A stretch of DNA of 64,000 nt from a bacterium (GTDB lineage: Bacteria > UBP14 > UBA6098 > 4484-93): positions 62,001 through 126,000 of the forward strand of contig JAGGUN010000028.1 in the NCBI GenBank assembly GCA_021158465.1, written 5' to 3'. The position numbers were made by a program, and so were the translations under genes. The notes under the pieces were generated by a model that was given only the letters and a program-made list of their open reading frames with translations, ran no database searches and was not told the origin of the DNA. Below are positions 7,870-16,257 of this stretch, in pieces. The stretch's first letter is position 1; every line of letters starts with the position of its first letter.

Positions 7870-9072
7870 ATGAAAAAGAGAGTAAGGCTACTCTATCTTG
7901 CCCTCCTTGACATCTCAAAGGAGATAGGCGGAACAATACATATAAGAGAAGTCGTAACGAACCTCTCCTCCTTTGGAATCGATACCACACTCATCACTCC
8001 CTCGTCGAAGAGAACAGCACACTCCTTTGCCAGACGGTATATACGGCTGTCGGACAACCTCCGGAAAAGGAGTAAATTTTTCACCTCCTTATTTTTCATT
8101 ATCGGCATAGTAAAGCTGTTTTTTATACTCCTCTTCGAGGCACCAAAACACGACATTATTTACACAAGGAACCATTTTGCCCTTATCTCTGCTCTCATCC
8201 CTGCTTGGGTATTTGGAAAGAAAATCATATACGAGGTGAACGGCATCCCCTCGGAGGAGATAAAGAGCACTGACAGGGGGATTATCTCACATCTATTCGT
8301 TCTCGGTTTTCGGCTTGTCGAGAAGTTCGCCGCAAGGAAAGCCTGTCACATCATAGCGGTAACAGAAGGGATCAAGCAGAAGCTTATCTCCCGCGGTATC
8401 GAGGAGAAAAAGATAACCGTCATAAGAAACGGTGTCAACACTTCGCTCTTCAAACCGTACAGTGGAAAGCGCATTCTCGAATTCAGGAAAAAATACGGCT
8501 TCAAGGAAACAGACAGGATAATAACATTTGTCGGTAACCTCGCTCCTTGGACGAACCTCGAGATGGTCTTCGATATACTGCCCGAGCTCCTTCTCCGCTT
8601 CCACAATCTGAGGTTTGTAATAGCAGGAGATGGGGAAAAGTTTAAGGCTTATAAGTCGTATGCCGCTGTTTTCCCAAACAACGCTTTCCTTCTGGGTCAT
8701 CTCCCGCAAAAGAAGGTGGTCGAGATAGTGAATATCTCAAATGTCTGCCTCGCTCTTGTGGAGAATAGACGGATGGAGGCGATCGGTCTCTCACCACTAA
8801 AGCTTCTCGAATACTTAGCCTGCAGGAAACCTACTATCGCGACACGGGTGAAGGGGTATGAGTTTATCGAAAAAGAGGGAGTAGGATACCTCGTTGGCTT
8901 CGGCGATAGAGAAAGGTTAAAGGAGAAGCTCATCTCACTTCTCTCCCAACCTAACCTTTGCAAAGAGATGGGCGAACGCGGCAGGAAACTTGCCGAGAAG
9001 AACTCCTGGAAGCAGGTCTCAGAAAGGGTAAGCAAGGTTATCCAGAGCTGTCTATGCGGATACTCTTCATAA
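7870..9072 (+). CDS. Glycosyltransferase family 4 (GT-B)
   Basis: A 400-residue GT4-type glycosyltransferase, probably cytoplasmic and membrane-associated, using a nucleotide sugar to build a surface polysaccharide. The C-terminal nucleotide-binding half shows ITVIRNGVNTSLFKP, IITFVGNLAPW and the acidic EX7E-type region SPLKLLEYLACRKPTIAT. A hydrophobic stretch at about residues 70-95 (LFFIIGIVKLFFILLF) may be a membrane-binding segment. I prefer the ATG at 7870 to the TTG at 7858 in the track. It is first in a block with another GT4 gene, a flippase, a third GT4 and an epimerase. Donor and acceptor cannot be told. Confidence 0.85.
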   Translation: MKKRVRLLYLALLDISKEIGGTIHIREVVTNLSSFGIDTTLITPSSKRTAHSFARRYIRLSDNLRKRSKFFTSLFFIIGIVKLFFILLFEAPKHDIIYTRNHFALISALIPAWVFGKKIIYEVNGIPSEEIKSTDRGIISHLFVLGFRLVEKFAARKACHIIAVTEGIKQKLISRGIEEKKITVIRNGVNTSLFKPYSGKRILEFRKKYGFKETDRIITFVGNLAPWTNLEMVFDILPELLLRFHNLRFVIAGDGEKFKAYKSYAAVFPNNAFLLGHLPQKKVVEIVNISNVCLALVENRRMEAIGLSPLKLLEYLACRKPTIATRVKGYEFIEKEGVGYLVGFGDRERLKEKLISLLSQPNLCKEMGERGRKLAEKNSWKQVSERVSKVIQSCLCGYSS

Positions 9073-10100
9073 AGATATCTGATTCAACCTTCATAAGGAA
9101 GGATGAGGAAATCCTCCGGCGGCATTTCAAGCTCGACAGCATCCGTTTCCGCTATCCGAACCGGTTCCTCCTGCCGATAAAACTTATTCAGCTCTTTCTC
9201 TGGCTCGTTCTTCACGGCAGGAAATACGATGTTATCTTCTATTACTTCATAGACTTTCACTCACTTCCGATAACTGTTTTCGGGAAGCTCTTCGGAGTGA
9301 AGACTGCTGTTGTTATAGGTGGATACGATGCAGTGCATATTCCTGAACTGGGATACGGTGTCTACAACAACCCAATAAGGGGAGCTATTGCTCGCCTTTC
9401 CCTAAAACATACAGACCTTCTCCTGCCTAAGGATGACTCTCTTATCCACAAAAAAGAAACATTCACCAATAAACTGACCCTTATACAGGGGTTCAAGAAC
9501 TTTGTTGGGAGTGTAAAAGGAAAGGTGAAGGTCGTCTACAACGGATACAGCTCCCCACACCTCTCCGAAAATGATATAAGAAAGAAGGAGAATACTATTC
9601 TCTCCGTTGGTTTCGCTCCAACGAAGAGAGATTTCTTAATAAAGGGGCACGACCTTTTCGTAAAGACTGCCGGCATTATGCCGGGATACAGGTTCGTGTT
9701 AGTCGGCGTAAGAAGGAAGCTCGTTGAAAGCCTCATCAAGGATATTCCAGAAAATCTCGAAATCACAGGTCCTGTCAGCCAAGAGAAGGTATCTCGTTAT
9801 ATGAAACGAGCAAAGATTTACTGCCAGCTATCGTTGGCAGAGGGTATGCCGAACGCTCTGTGCGAGGCGATGTTGCACGGATGCATCCCTGTCGGCTCAT
9901 CGGCAGGAGGAATCCCAAATGTCATAGGTGACACGGGAGCGATCGTCAAAAAGAAGGACGCAAGGCTTGTGAGAGATGCGATCCTGCAGGCGATGAAGCT
10001 TGATCCGCACAAACCGATTGAGCGGATAAGGAACAGGTTCCCCTTGGAGAGACGAGAGAGAGAACTGAAAGAAGCGATAGAGGAACTTGCCGGAGGATAA
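9054..10100 (+). CDS. Glycosyltransferase family 4
   Basis: A 348-residue GT-B glycosyltransferase. The start is the ATG at 9054 (MRILFIKISDS), inside the end of the previous gene (19 bp overlap); the ORF track begins 32 codons earlier in a frame that shadows its neighbour. The C-terminal half has SVGFAPTKRDFLIKGHDLF, YRFVLVGVRRK and the acceptor/nucleotide region LSLAEGMPNALCEAMLHGCIPVGS, typical of GT4 enzymes. The stop overlaps the next ATG (TAATG). Substrate unknown; the context says surface polysaccharide assembly. Confidence 0.85.
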   Translation: MRILFIKISDSTFIRKDEEILRRHFKLDSIRFRYPNRFLLPIKLIQLFLWLVLHGRKYDVIFYYFIDFHSLPITVFGKLFGVKTAVVIGGYDAVHIPELGYGVYNNPIRGAIARLSLKHTDLLLPKDDSLIHKKETFTNKLTLIQGFKNFVGSVKGKVKVVYNGYSSPHLSENDIRKKENTILSVGFAPTKRDFLIKGHDLFVKTAGIMPGYRFVLVGVRRKLVESLIKDIPENLEITGPVSQEKVSRYMKRAKIYCQLSLAEGMPNALCEAMLHGCIPVGSSAGGIPNVIGDTGAIVKKKDARLVRDAILQAMKLDPHKPIERIRNRFPLERRERELKEAIEELAGG

Positions 10101-11578
10101 TGGTAATAGATGATATAAAGAGTTCCTTCAAGAACTATGCCTTTGTTGTCCTTGGGACAATACTGAAGGCGCTTGTCGGTTTCGGTTGCCTCCTTATCAT
10201 AACACATATCCTTTCGCCTGCCGACTACGGAAGGTTAAACCTGTTTCTTATGGTCACTTCCCTTGGAAGTATTCTACTCGGCTGGACACAATCGGCTGTC
10301 GTCCGATTTGGCAAGGAGGAGATGCTTGAGAGAAGAGGTTTTCAGAAAACATTCTCCTCTATCTTCCTCCTCTTCCTCATCAACCTTTCTGTTGCTCTCG
10401 CTCTCTTTCTTGCCTTTCGCGGGAAGGTGACAAGCTACGTTGGCTTCACCAGTTCGGGGCTTTCCGTCATCCTGCTCTTCCCACTTTACTGCTTTTTCTC
10501 ATCGGCAAATCAGATACTTCTGCGCTTCTTCCAAACGGATAGCAAATTTCTCTTCTATTCTTTTCTCCCTCCCGCTTCTCGGCTCATCCAGCTTATGCTC
10601 CTTGCTCTTCTCTCATCTGGGTTGATAAGGGGAGAGCTAACGAGTATCCTATGGATAATAACCGTTGCAGAGATAGCCATCTTTCCTGTGCCTTTCCTCT
10701 TCTACATCGGACGGTTCTTACCGTTCAAGTTCTCACCCAGCTGGACAAAGGAGATACTTATCTTTGCTGTCCCCCTTTTCATCTCCAGTATCTCAGGGTA
10801 CATCCTCAACTTCATCGACATATTCGTGATAAATAATTTCCTTCCCAAGGATATGGTTGGCTATTATTCACTCTACTACAAGCTGTTCGAATACCTCGCC
10901 CTCATCCCTTCCCTGACCATATCTATCACATATCCGATTTACACAACCCTCCACCTCGAGAAGAAGGACAAGCTTCTTAAACAGTATATTGAAAAGATAA
11001 ACCCTGTATTTGGATTTGCATGGTCAGTCGCTCTGGGAGTTGTTCTTATGTTTCACAGGGAAATTCTCTCCATCTTTGGCAGGGAATTTACTACGGGTGG
11101 CATTACATTCGCAATTCTTGTGTTTGTTGTGGCACCACGGATTATATGGTATCCTGTTTCTCCTATATTTTCGACACATAAGCTTACCAAACAAGCAATG
11201 TATGCAACCGTCTCTATGAGCATAGCAAATATTATCTTAGACCTTCTGCTTGTGCCTTGCTTGGGGATAACAGGTGCCGCTGTCGCAACAGGAATATCGT
11301 TCCTTCTCGCCACAAGCATCTGTGTATGGCTCATAAAAAAACATACAGGGATAAGCGTCTGGAACGGTTATCCGCAGATACTACCGGCTTTGCTTGTCCT
11401 TCTTGTAGTAATATCCGTTGACAGCCTCCCGGTAAGAATTATATTATCAGCATTATTGCTTGCTCTTTCCTACATCGTTGCAAAAAGAGAGGGGATATTC
11501 AGCGAGGACACAAGATACATCCTTGAGAAGATAGATATACCAGCTCCCGTAAAAAACTTATTGCTGAGATTCTTTTAA
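10100..11578 (+). CDS. Polysaccharide flippase (MOP superfamily, Wzx-like)
   Basis: A 492-residue polytopic membrane protein with about 12-14 hydrophobic segments spread over the full length, as in MATE/MOP lipid-linked oligosaccharide flippases. The N-terminus (ALVGFGCLLIITHILSPADYGRLNLFLMV) carries the family's pattern of a first membrane helix followed by L-x-P-x-D-Y-G. It overlaps the preceding glycosyltransferase by one base and so is translated with it. The likely job is moving undecaprenyl-linked glycan units across the inner membrane. A polymerase (Wzy) is not obvious next to it. Confidence 0.88.
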   Translation: MVIDDIKSSFKNYAFVVLGTILKALVGFGCLLIITHILSPADYGRLNLFLMVTSLGSILLGWTQSAVVRFGKEEMLERRGFQKTFSSIFLLFLINLSVALALFLAFRGKVTSYVGFTSSGLSVILLFPLYCFFSSANQILLRFFQTDSKFLFYSFLPPASRLIQLMLLALLSSGLIRGELTSILWIITVAEIAIFPVPFLFYIGRFLPFKFSPSWTKEILIFAVPLFISSISGYILNFIDIFVINNFLPKDMVGYYSLYYKLFEYLALIPSLTISITYPIYTTLHLEKKDKLLKQYIEKINPVFGFAWSVALGVVLMFHREILSIFGREFTTGGITFAILVFVVAPRIIWYPVSPIFSTHKLTKQAMYATVSMSIANIILDLLLVPCLGITGAAVATGISFLLATSICVWLIKKHTGISVWNGYPQILPALLVLLVVISVDSLPVRIILSALLLALSYIVAKREGIFSEDTRYILEKIDIPAPVKNLLLRFF

Positions 11579-11618
11579 TCTCAAGAGAGGGGGAAGGACA
11601 CAGGAAGAATATTCAAGG

Positions 11619-11646
11619 TTGAATACAACCTCCGAAGGGGTATTTG
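11619..11646 (+). promoter_or_regulatory. Possible promoter in the 11579-11774 gap
   Basis: TTGAAT (11619-11624), 16 bp, TATTTG (11641-11646), in the 196 bp gap between the flippase and the next glycosyltransferase. It has the same form as other promoters in the window, but the -10 is weaker. Otherwise the gap holds no convincing gene. Confidence 0.35.
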
Positions 11647-11774
11647 GCAACAACCCAGCCCTGAAAAAGGAAATTCCTGAAGGTAGGAGGGGACAAGTGT
11701 GTGATACCTGAAGCTATAGCGATAACTAACAACAGAAAGGAGACATCGCAACAGCGTCTTCACCGCTCCGTAAA

Positions 11775-12887
11775 ATGAGAATCGCTTTCGTCATATACGG
11801 TTTCCTCCCAGTGCACATCGGAGGAACGGAGGTAGCTACACACCATCTCGCAAAGCATCTAATAAGTGAAGGTCACGAGGTTCACATAATAACCATCCGC
11901 GACAGCAGGCAGCCAAAAGAGGAAACAACGGATGGAATATACATCCACCGAGTGAGCAACCGGCTCAGGCAAAGAAGGCTTACAAACTGGCTCTTCCGAC
12001 TGGGCGCGTTGAAGAAGATAGCCGAAATCAATCCTGACATAATCCATTGTCAGGACATATGGTCAGGGATAATAGGAGTTGTGTCAAAGAAACTGCTGGG
12101 GAAACCGTACATCGTCTGCGCGCAGGGAACAGATGTCTACTCCAGCTGGAAACACAAAAAAACTGTAACGAGGATTGTATCAAAAAACGCGGACGCCGTT
12201 GTCGCACTGACAGAGGATATGAGAAAAAGATTACTTGATATGTACAAAAGGGAGGTCTATATCGTCCCAAACGGAGTAGAACTCTCTCGGTTCGAGGGTA
12301 TATCGAGGCAGAACTCCAGAAAGAAACTGGGTATAAAGAGCAATGAGAAGATCATCCTCTTCATCGGAACACTGCGTCCTGTCAAAGGGGTAAAATACCT
12401 CATAAAGGCGATGAAAACCGTCTTCGAAACACACCCCGAGGCAAGGCTACTCATCGTCGGCAGTGGGGAAGAAAAAGAGAAACTGAGGACCCTTGTAAGG
12501 GAGTTGAATATAGAAAAACAGATAACCTTCGTGGGGAGGGTGGAAAACGAGTTAGTCCCGGAGTATATGGCGGCAGCGGACATATTTGTTCTACCAAGCC
12601 TCAGGGAGGGTATGAGTATAGCGATACTTGAGGCTATGGCATCCGGCTTGCCGATAGTAACGACAGATACCTGTGGGATGTCAGAGGTTATCAGAGACAG
12701 CAAAAACGGGTTCCTCGTCGAGCCCAAAAAGTCGGACCAACTTGCCGAAAAAATCTCACTGCTCCTGCAAGACGAGAACCTAAGAAAAGAAATCTCAACG
12801 AACAACAAGGAGGATGCAAAAAGGTACAACTGGAAAAAGATCACAGCTGAACTGGAAGAAATATACCGTAAACTCCTTGGAAAATGA
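11775..12887 (+). CDS. Glycosyltransferase family 4
   Basis: A 370-residue GT4 glycosyltransferase. The donor-side N-terminus HIGGTEVATHHLAKHLISEGHEV is the usual glycine-rich acceptor loop. The C-terminal half has IVPNGVELSRFEG, LFIGTLRPVKGVKYLI, LLIVGSGEE, and VLPSLREGMSIAILEAMASGLPIV with the EX7E acidic pair. It follows a 196 bp gap with a possible promoter and is followed 10 bp later by a UDP-sugar epimerase, so these two may form a separate transcript. No Shine-Dalgarno is obvious at this start. Confidence 0.88.
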   Translation: MRIAFVIYGFLPVHIGGTEVATHHLAKHLISEGHEVHIITIRDSRQPKEETTDGIYIHRVSNRLRQRRLTNWLFRLGALKKIAEINPDIIHCQDIWSGIIGVVSKKLLGKPYIVCAQGTDVYSSWKHKKTVTRIVSKNADAVVALTEDMRKRLLDMYKREVYIVPNGVELSRFEGISRQNSRKKLGIKSNEKIILFIGTLRPVKGVKYLIKAMKTVFETHPEARLLIVGSGEEKEKLRTLVRELNIEKQITFVGRVENELVPEYMAAADIFVLPSLREGMSIAILEAMASGLPIVTTDTCGMSEVIRDSKNGFLVEPKKSDQLAEKISLLLQDENLRKEISTNNKEDAKRYNWKKITAELEEIYRKLLGK

Positions 12888-12897
12888 AGGGGGACAC

Positions 12898-13842
12898 ATG
12901 TCAAGCTACCTTATAACAGGTGGAGGTGGTTTCATCGGCTCAAATATAGCGCGATACCTTGTCGAGAGCGGAGAAGAGGTACGCATATTAGACAACTTCT
13001 CCACCGGCAGGCGCGAGAACCTGGCAGGGCTCGAGGAAGATATCGAGCTTGTCGAGGGAGACATCCGGGATGTGTTCACCGTTATGCGTTCACTGGATGG
13101 TATAGACTACATCCTCCATCAGGCGGCACTCCCTTCTGTTCCGCGCTCGGTGGCAGACCCACTTACAACAAATAATGTTAATCTCATTGGAACCCTGAAT
13201 CTACTCGAGGCAGCAAAAGATTTCCCGATAAAGCGGATCATTATCGCCTCATCATCATCGGTATACGGCGACACGGACATTCTTCCCAAGAAGGAAAGCC
13301 TTATGCCTGCTCCCCTTTCCCCGTACGCTGCGAGCAAGCTTGCCGTCGAATATTACGCAAAAGTATTCTACAATGTCTACGGGGTGGACTCGGTCATCCT
13401 TCGGTATTTCAACATCTTCGGACCAAACCAGGACCCCACAAGCCAGTATTCGGCTGTTGTCCCGAAATTTATAACGAGCATCCTGCATGGCAACCCGGTG
13501 ACCATATTTGGCGATGGTGAACAGTCAAGAGACTTCACCTTTGTTGATAATGTCGTTATGGCAAACATCCTCGCCACAAAAGCCGATGGCATCTCTGGGG
13601 AAGTAATAAATATAGCGTCTGGGGTAGAAACCACGATAAACGAGCTTGTCGAAGCGATCGAATCAATCGTCGGAAAGAAGGCAAAAAAGGTATATCTCCC
13701 TGAGAGACCAGGAGATGTCAGGCGCTCCTTGGCAGACATATCAAAGGCAAAAAAACTGCTGGGATACTCCGTTATCACAGACTTTAAGTCAGGTCTAAAA
13801 AAGAGCATAGATTTCTTCAAGAAAACGGATAGGGGGGAATGA
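12898..13842 (+). CDS. UDP-sugar C4-epimerase (SDR; GalE/WbpP-like)
   Basis: A 314-residue extended short-chain dehydrogenase. It has the Rossmann motif TGGGGFIGSN, a conserved HQAALPSVPRSV block, the Ser in SSSSVYGD, the catalytic YAASK, and RYFNIFGPNQDP. The HQAALPSVPRS and FGPxQDPxSQY blocks are most like the UDP-GlcNAc C4-epimerase (WbpP/WbgU) branch, but UDP-glucose 4-epimerase cannot be excluded. The start at 12898 follows GAAGGGGGA; the ORF track extends 28 codons too far upstream. It supplies a sugar nucleotide for the polysaccharide block. Confidence 0.88.
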   Translation: MSSYLITGGGGFIGSNIARYLVESGEEVRILDNFSTGRRENLAGLEEDIELVEGDIRDVFTVMRSLDGIDYILHQAALPSVPRSVADPLTTNNVNLIGTLNLLEAAKDFPIKRIIIASSSSVYGDTDILPKKESLMPAPLSPYAASKLAVEYYAKVFYNVYGVDSVILRYFNIFGPNQDPTSQYSAVVPKFITSILHGNPVTIFGDGEQSRDFTFVDNVVMANILATKADGISGEVINIASGVETTINELVEAIESIVGKKAKKVYLPERPGDVRRSLADISKAKKLLGYSVITDFKSGLKKSIDFFKKTDRGE

Positions 13843-13844
13843 TT

Positions 13845-14765
13845 ATGGCAACAATAATACTCCTCATCATTGTTATTGCGCTGCTTCTGGCAGTGATATT
13901 TATGCTAAAAGGAGGACAAGGGGGAGAGAAAGCCGATGTGCTAAAAGCCCAGTTGGAATCGCTTGAGCGCAATCTCTCCGACAGGATGAACCAGACAGCG
14001 CTCATAACGAACCGTGTATCCGAGAGCCTCGGAACCCTGAAGGAAAAACTGGAAAACCTGGACTCACTGAATGAGAGGGTAAACGAACTAAACGCGATAT
14101 TCTCCTCTCCAAAACTCCGCGGAGGTATGGGCGAATTCCTAATGGAGAACCTCATCTCGTCGGTTATACCGAAGGGTTTCTATGAGTTCCAACACAGGTT
14201 TCAATCGGGAGAAACCGTCGACGCGGCAATATTCTTAGGAAACAGAATAATCCCTGTCGATTCCAAATTTCCCCTGGAGAGCTTCAAAAAGATGCTTGCC
14301 TCGACCGAAGAGAAGGAAAGGGAACAAGCCAGGAAAGGCTTCTTCAGGGACAGCTACAACCATATAGATGCAATATCGAGGAAGTACATAAAGCCAAACG
14401 AAGGAACCGTCGATTTCGCTCTTATGTATATCCCAGCAGAGAATGTCTATTATGAGCTTCTCGTCCACGGTCCAGAGAAGGACATCTACGAGTTCTCCCT
14501 CCAGCGAAAAGTGATTCCTGTTTCCCCGGCGACATTCCTAGCCTACCTGCAGACAATATCCGTTGGCATAAAGGGATATCAGTTGGAAAAGAATGTTAAG
14601 GCTGTTCTCGAGGAACTCTCCTCTCTTCAGCATGAGACAGGGTATCTCGAAAAACTGTTTGGAACGCTCGGCGGGCATATCGAGAATACATCGAAAAAAT
14701 ATTACGAGACGATAAAATGCTTCCAGAATTTCACAACGAGGCTGCGCAATATCCTCAAGGTATGA
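13845..14765 (+). CDS. rmuC: RmuC family protein (short form)
   Basis: RmuC proteins have an N-terminal membrane anchor, a coiled coil and a restriction-endonuclease-like domain; loss in E. coli raises certain DNA inversions. Here residues 1-22 are one hydrophobic helix, about 25-90 are coiled-coil, and the core follows with FQHRFQSGETVDAAIF, IPVDSKFPLESF and PVSPATFLAYLQT, all RmuC marks. At 306 residues it is shorter than most RmuC proteins (about 400-500), mainly through a shorter coiled coil. The ATG at 13845 has GGGGGG at good spacing; the ATG at 13839 overlaps the preceding stop and is an alternative. Confidence 0.88.
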   Translation: MATIILLIIVIALLLAVIFMLKGGQGGEKADVLKAQLESLERNLSDRMNQTALITNRVSESLGTLKEKLENLDSLNERVNELNAIFSSPKLRGGMGEFLMENLISSVIPKGFYEFQHRFQSGETVDAAIFLGNRIIPVDSKFPLESFKKMLASTEEKEREQARKGFFRDSYNHIDAISRKYIKPNEGTVDFALMYIPAENVYYELLVHGPEKDIYEFSLQRKVIPVSPATFLAYLQTISVGIKGYQLEKNVKAVLEELSSLQHETGYLEKLFGTLGGHIENTSKKYYETIKCFQNFTTRLRNILKV

Positions 14766-16225
14766 CCCCTCTATCGAAAAGAGAGATACCGTTTGCCGTT
14801 CTGCTCTGCCTCACTCTGATAACAGTTGAGCTTTTCGTCTTCCCATACAGGGGGATAACAAACGATGGCAGGGCATATCTTGCTGTATCCGAATCCCCGT
14901 TCTCTTCTGATGCGCCGGCACCGTACTCAAACAGACTGCTTGCCCCGCTGATAGTCCACTTCCTGCCGTTCCAACACGAGACCGGCTTTCGTGTGGTAAG
15001 CTCCGTCTCCCTTTTCCTCCTCCTTGCCCTTGGATATATCTTCCTGAGAAGATGCAGGGTGTCACCCACTGCATCCGGCATTGTAATTGCTCTCTTCGCC
15101 CTCTCCGATGTTGTGCTTTACAATCTCCAACATCCTATCCTTGTCGATCCGCTCTCGTATCTGCTGATTCTGGCAGCCTTTCTGACAATAAAAGAGGATA
15201 GGCTCTTTGCTGCATCGGTTATCCTAACATTCGCTGTCCTTGCTAAGGAATCAGCTCTCTTCGTCCTGCCGATGTTCTATTTCCTCGACAGGGGAAGGGA
15301 GAAACTTTTCGACCACGAACCGCTGAAAAAAACCGTTCTTTGCTCAATCCTTCCACTTACAGCATATATCGCAATCTACCACACAAGCGCGGAGTCTCTA
15401 CCCTTTAACTGGGTAAATATCTCTCTAACAAGAGGAGCTGCACCGAGACTGCTTTTCGGGACATTCGGACTTCTTTGGCTATCCTTCATCGGAGGAATCT
15501 CAAAAGCAGAAAGAGCTTCTATGAGGATGCTCTTTTTCATAATCTTTGCCTTGGTCCCGATCCCGTTCGTTACAGACACCTGGAGGATGCTTTACCTCCT
15601 CTTCCCAGTGGTGCTTCTTTTCTCCGGGATATACTTCGACCACATACCAGGAAAAGAGAAATACATACTCATCCCCATCTTCACAGCAGGCTTTCTCATC
15701 ACGAACACGGAGATTGCATCCAATCTGCTCCATATTGTTCTACCGGGGAATAGCATCGCCTATGCAGGAACGGTCATTGGGATTCTTCTGGTCCACGCAC
15801 CGTTTCTCAAAGAGAAATGGTATATCCCCGCTCTGCTTTCTGCTGTTGTCATCGTCGGGTTCATTGCTCTCGAGCTCTTTCTCACCTCGGAGTTCAATCG
15901 TGGCGTCGAGGCGCTCAAAGGTGGGAAACCATATATTGCAGGGAAGCGGTTTGAGCGGGTAGTCGCCTTTCACCCCGATTTTATCCCTGCTATCGTAAAC
16001 CTTGCCATCGTGAGGATAAACGAGGGGGAAATCGACGATGCGGAGAGATTATTTCGACAAGCACTCTCCCACTCCCCAAACGAACCCGTATTAAGCTTCT
16101 ATCTCGGTTCACTTCTATACCAGAAGGGAGAACGGCAGGAGGCTATTCGGTATCTCGAGAAGGCTTCCTCTATCCCCGAGGCAAAAAGATTGTGCAACGA
16201 GATTAAAAGCAATCTTACCCCTTGA
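14762..16225 (+). CDS. Polytopic membrane protein with C-terminal TPR repeats
   Basis: A 487-residue protein with about ten hydrophobic segments up to roughly residue 370, followed by a soluble tail with TPR-like helices (AGKRFERVVAFHPDFIPAIVNLA, DDAERLFRQALSHSPNEPVLSFYLG, EAIRYLEKASSIP). The shape resembles GT-C-type glycosyltransferases or other multi-pass envelope proteins with TPR tails, but I do not recognise catalytic residues. Its ATG overlaps the rmuC stop (ATGA). The track start 15 codons upstream would lie further inside rmuC. The closeness to the glycan block suggests an envelope role. Confidence 0.8.
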   Translation: MTPLSKREIPFAVLLCLTLITVELFVFPYRGITNDGRAYLAVSESPFSSDAPAPYSNRLLAPLIVHFLPFQHETGFRVVSSVSLFLLLALGYIFLRRCRVSPTASGIVIALFALSDVVLYNLQHPILVDPLSYLLILAAFLTIKEDRLFAASVILTFAVLAKESALFVLPMFYFLDRGREKLFDHEPLKKTVLCSILPLTAYIAIYHTSAESLPFNWVNISLTRGAAPRLLFGTFGLLWLSFIGGISKAERASMRMLFFIIFALVPIPFVTDTWRMLYLLFPVVLLFSGIYFDHIPGKEKYILIPIFTAGFLITNTEIASNLLHIVLPGNSIAYAGTVIGILLVHAPFLKEKWYIPALLSAVVIVGFIALELFLTSEFNRGVEALKGGKPYIAGKRFERVVAFHPDFIPAIVNLAIVRINEGEIDDAERLFRQALSHSPNEPVLSFYLGSLLYQKGERQEAIRYLEKASSIPEAKRLCNEIKSNLTP

Positions 16226-16249
16226 AAAATTCCAAAAGTTTGCTATCTT
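16222..16249 (+). promoter_or_regulatory. Promoter for radical SAM gene
   Basis: TTGAAA (16222-16227), 16 bp, TATCTT (16244-16249) inside TGCTATCTTG, with an extended -10 TGC. Only 8 bp separate it from the ATG at 16258, so the transcript would start at or right before the start codon. Confidence 0.45.
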
Positions 16250-16257
16250 GAAGGGGT

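Noticed and set aside
11581-11763. 60-residue minus-strand ORF in the flippase/GT gap
   Set aside because: No ribosome-binding site, no recognisable domain and unlike its neighbours in composition.
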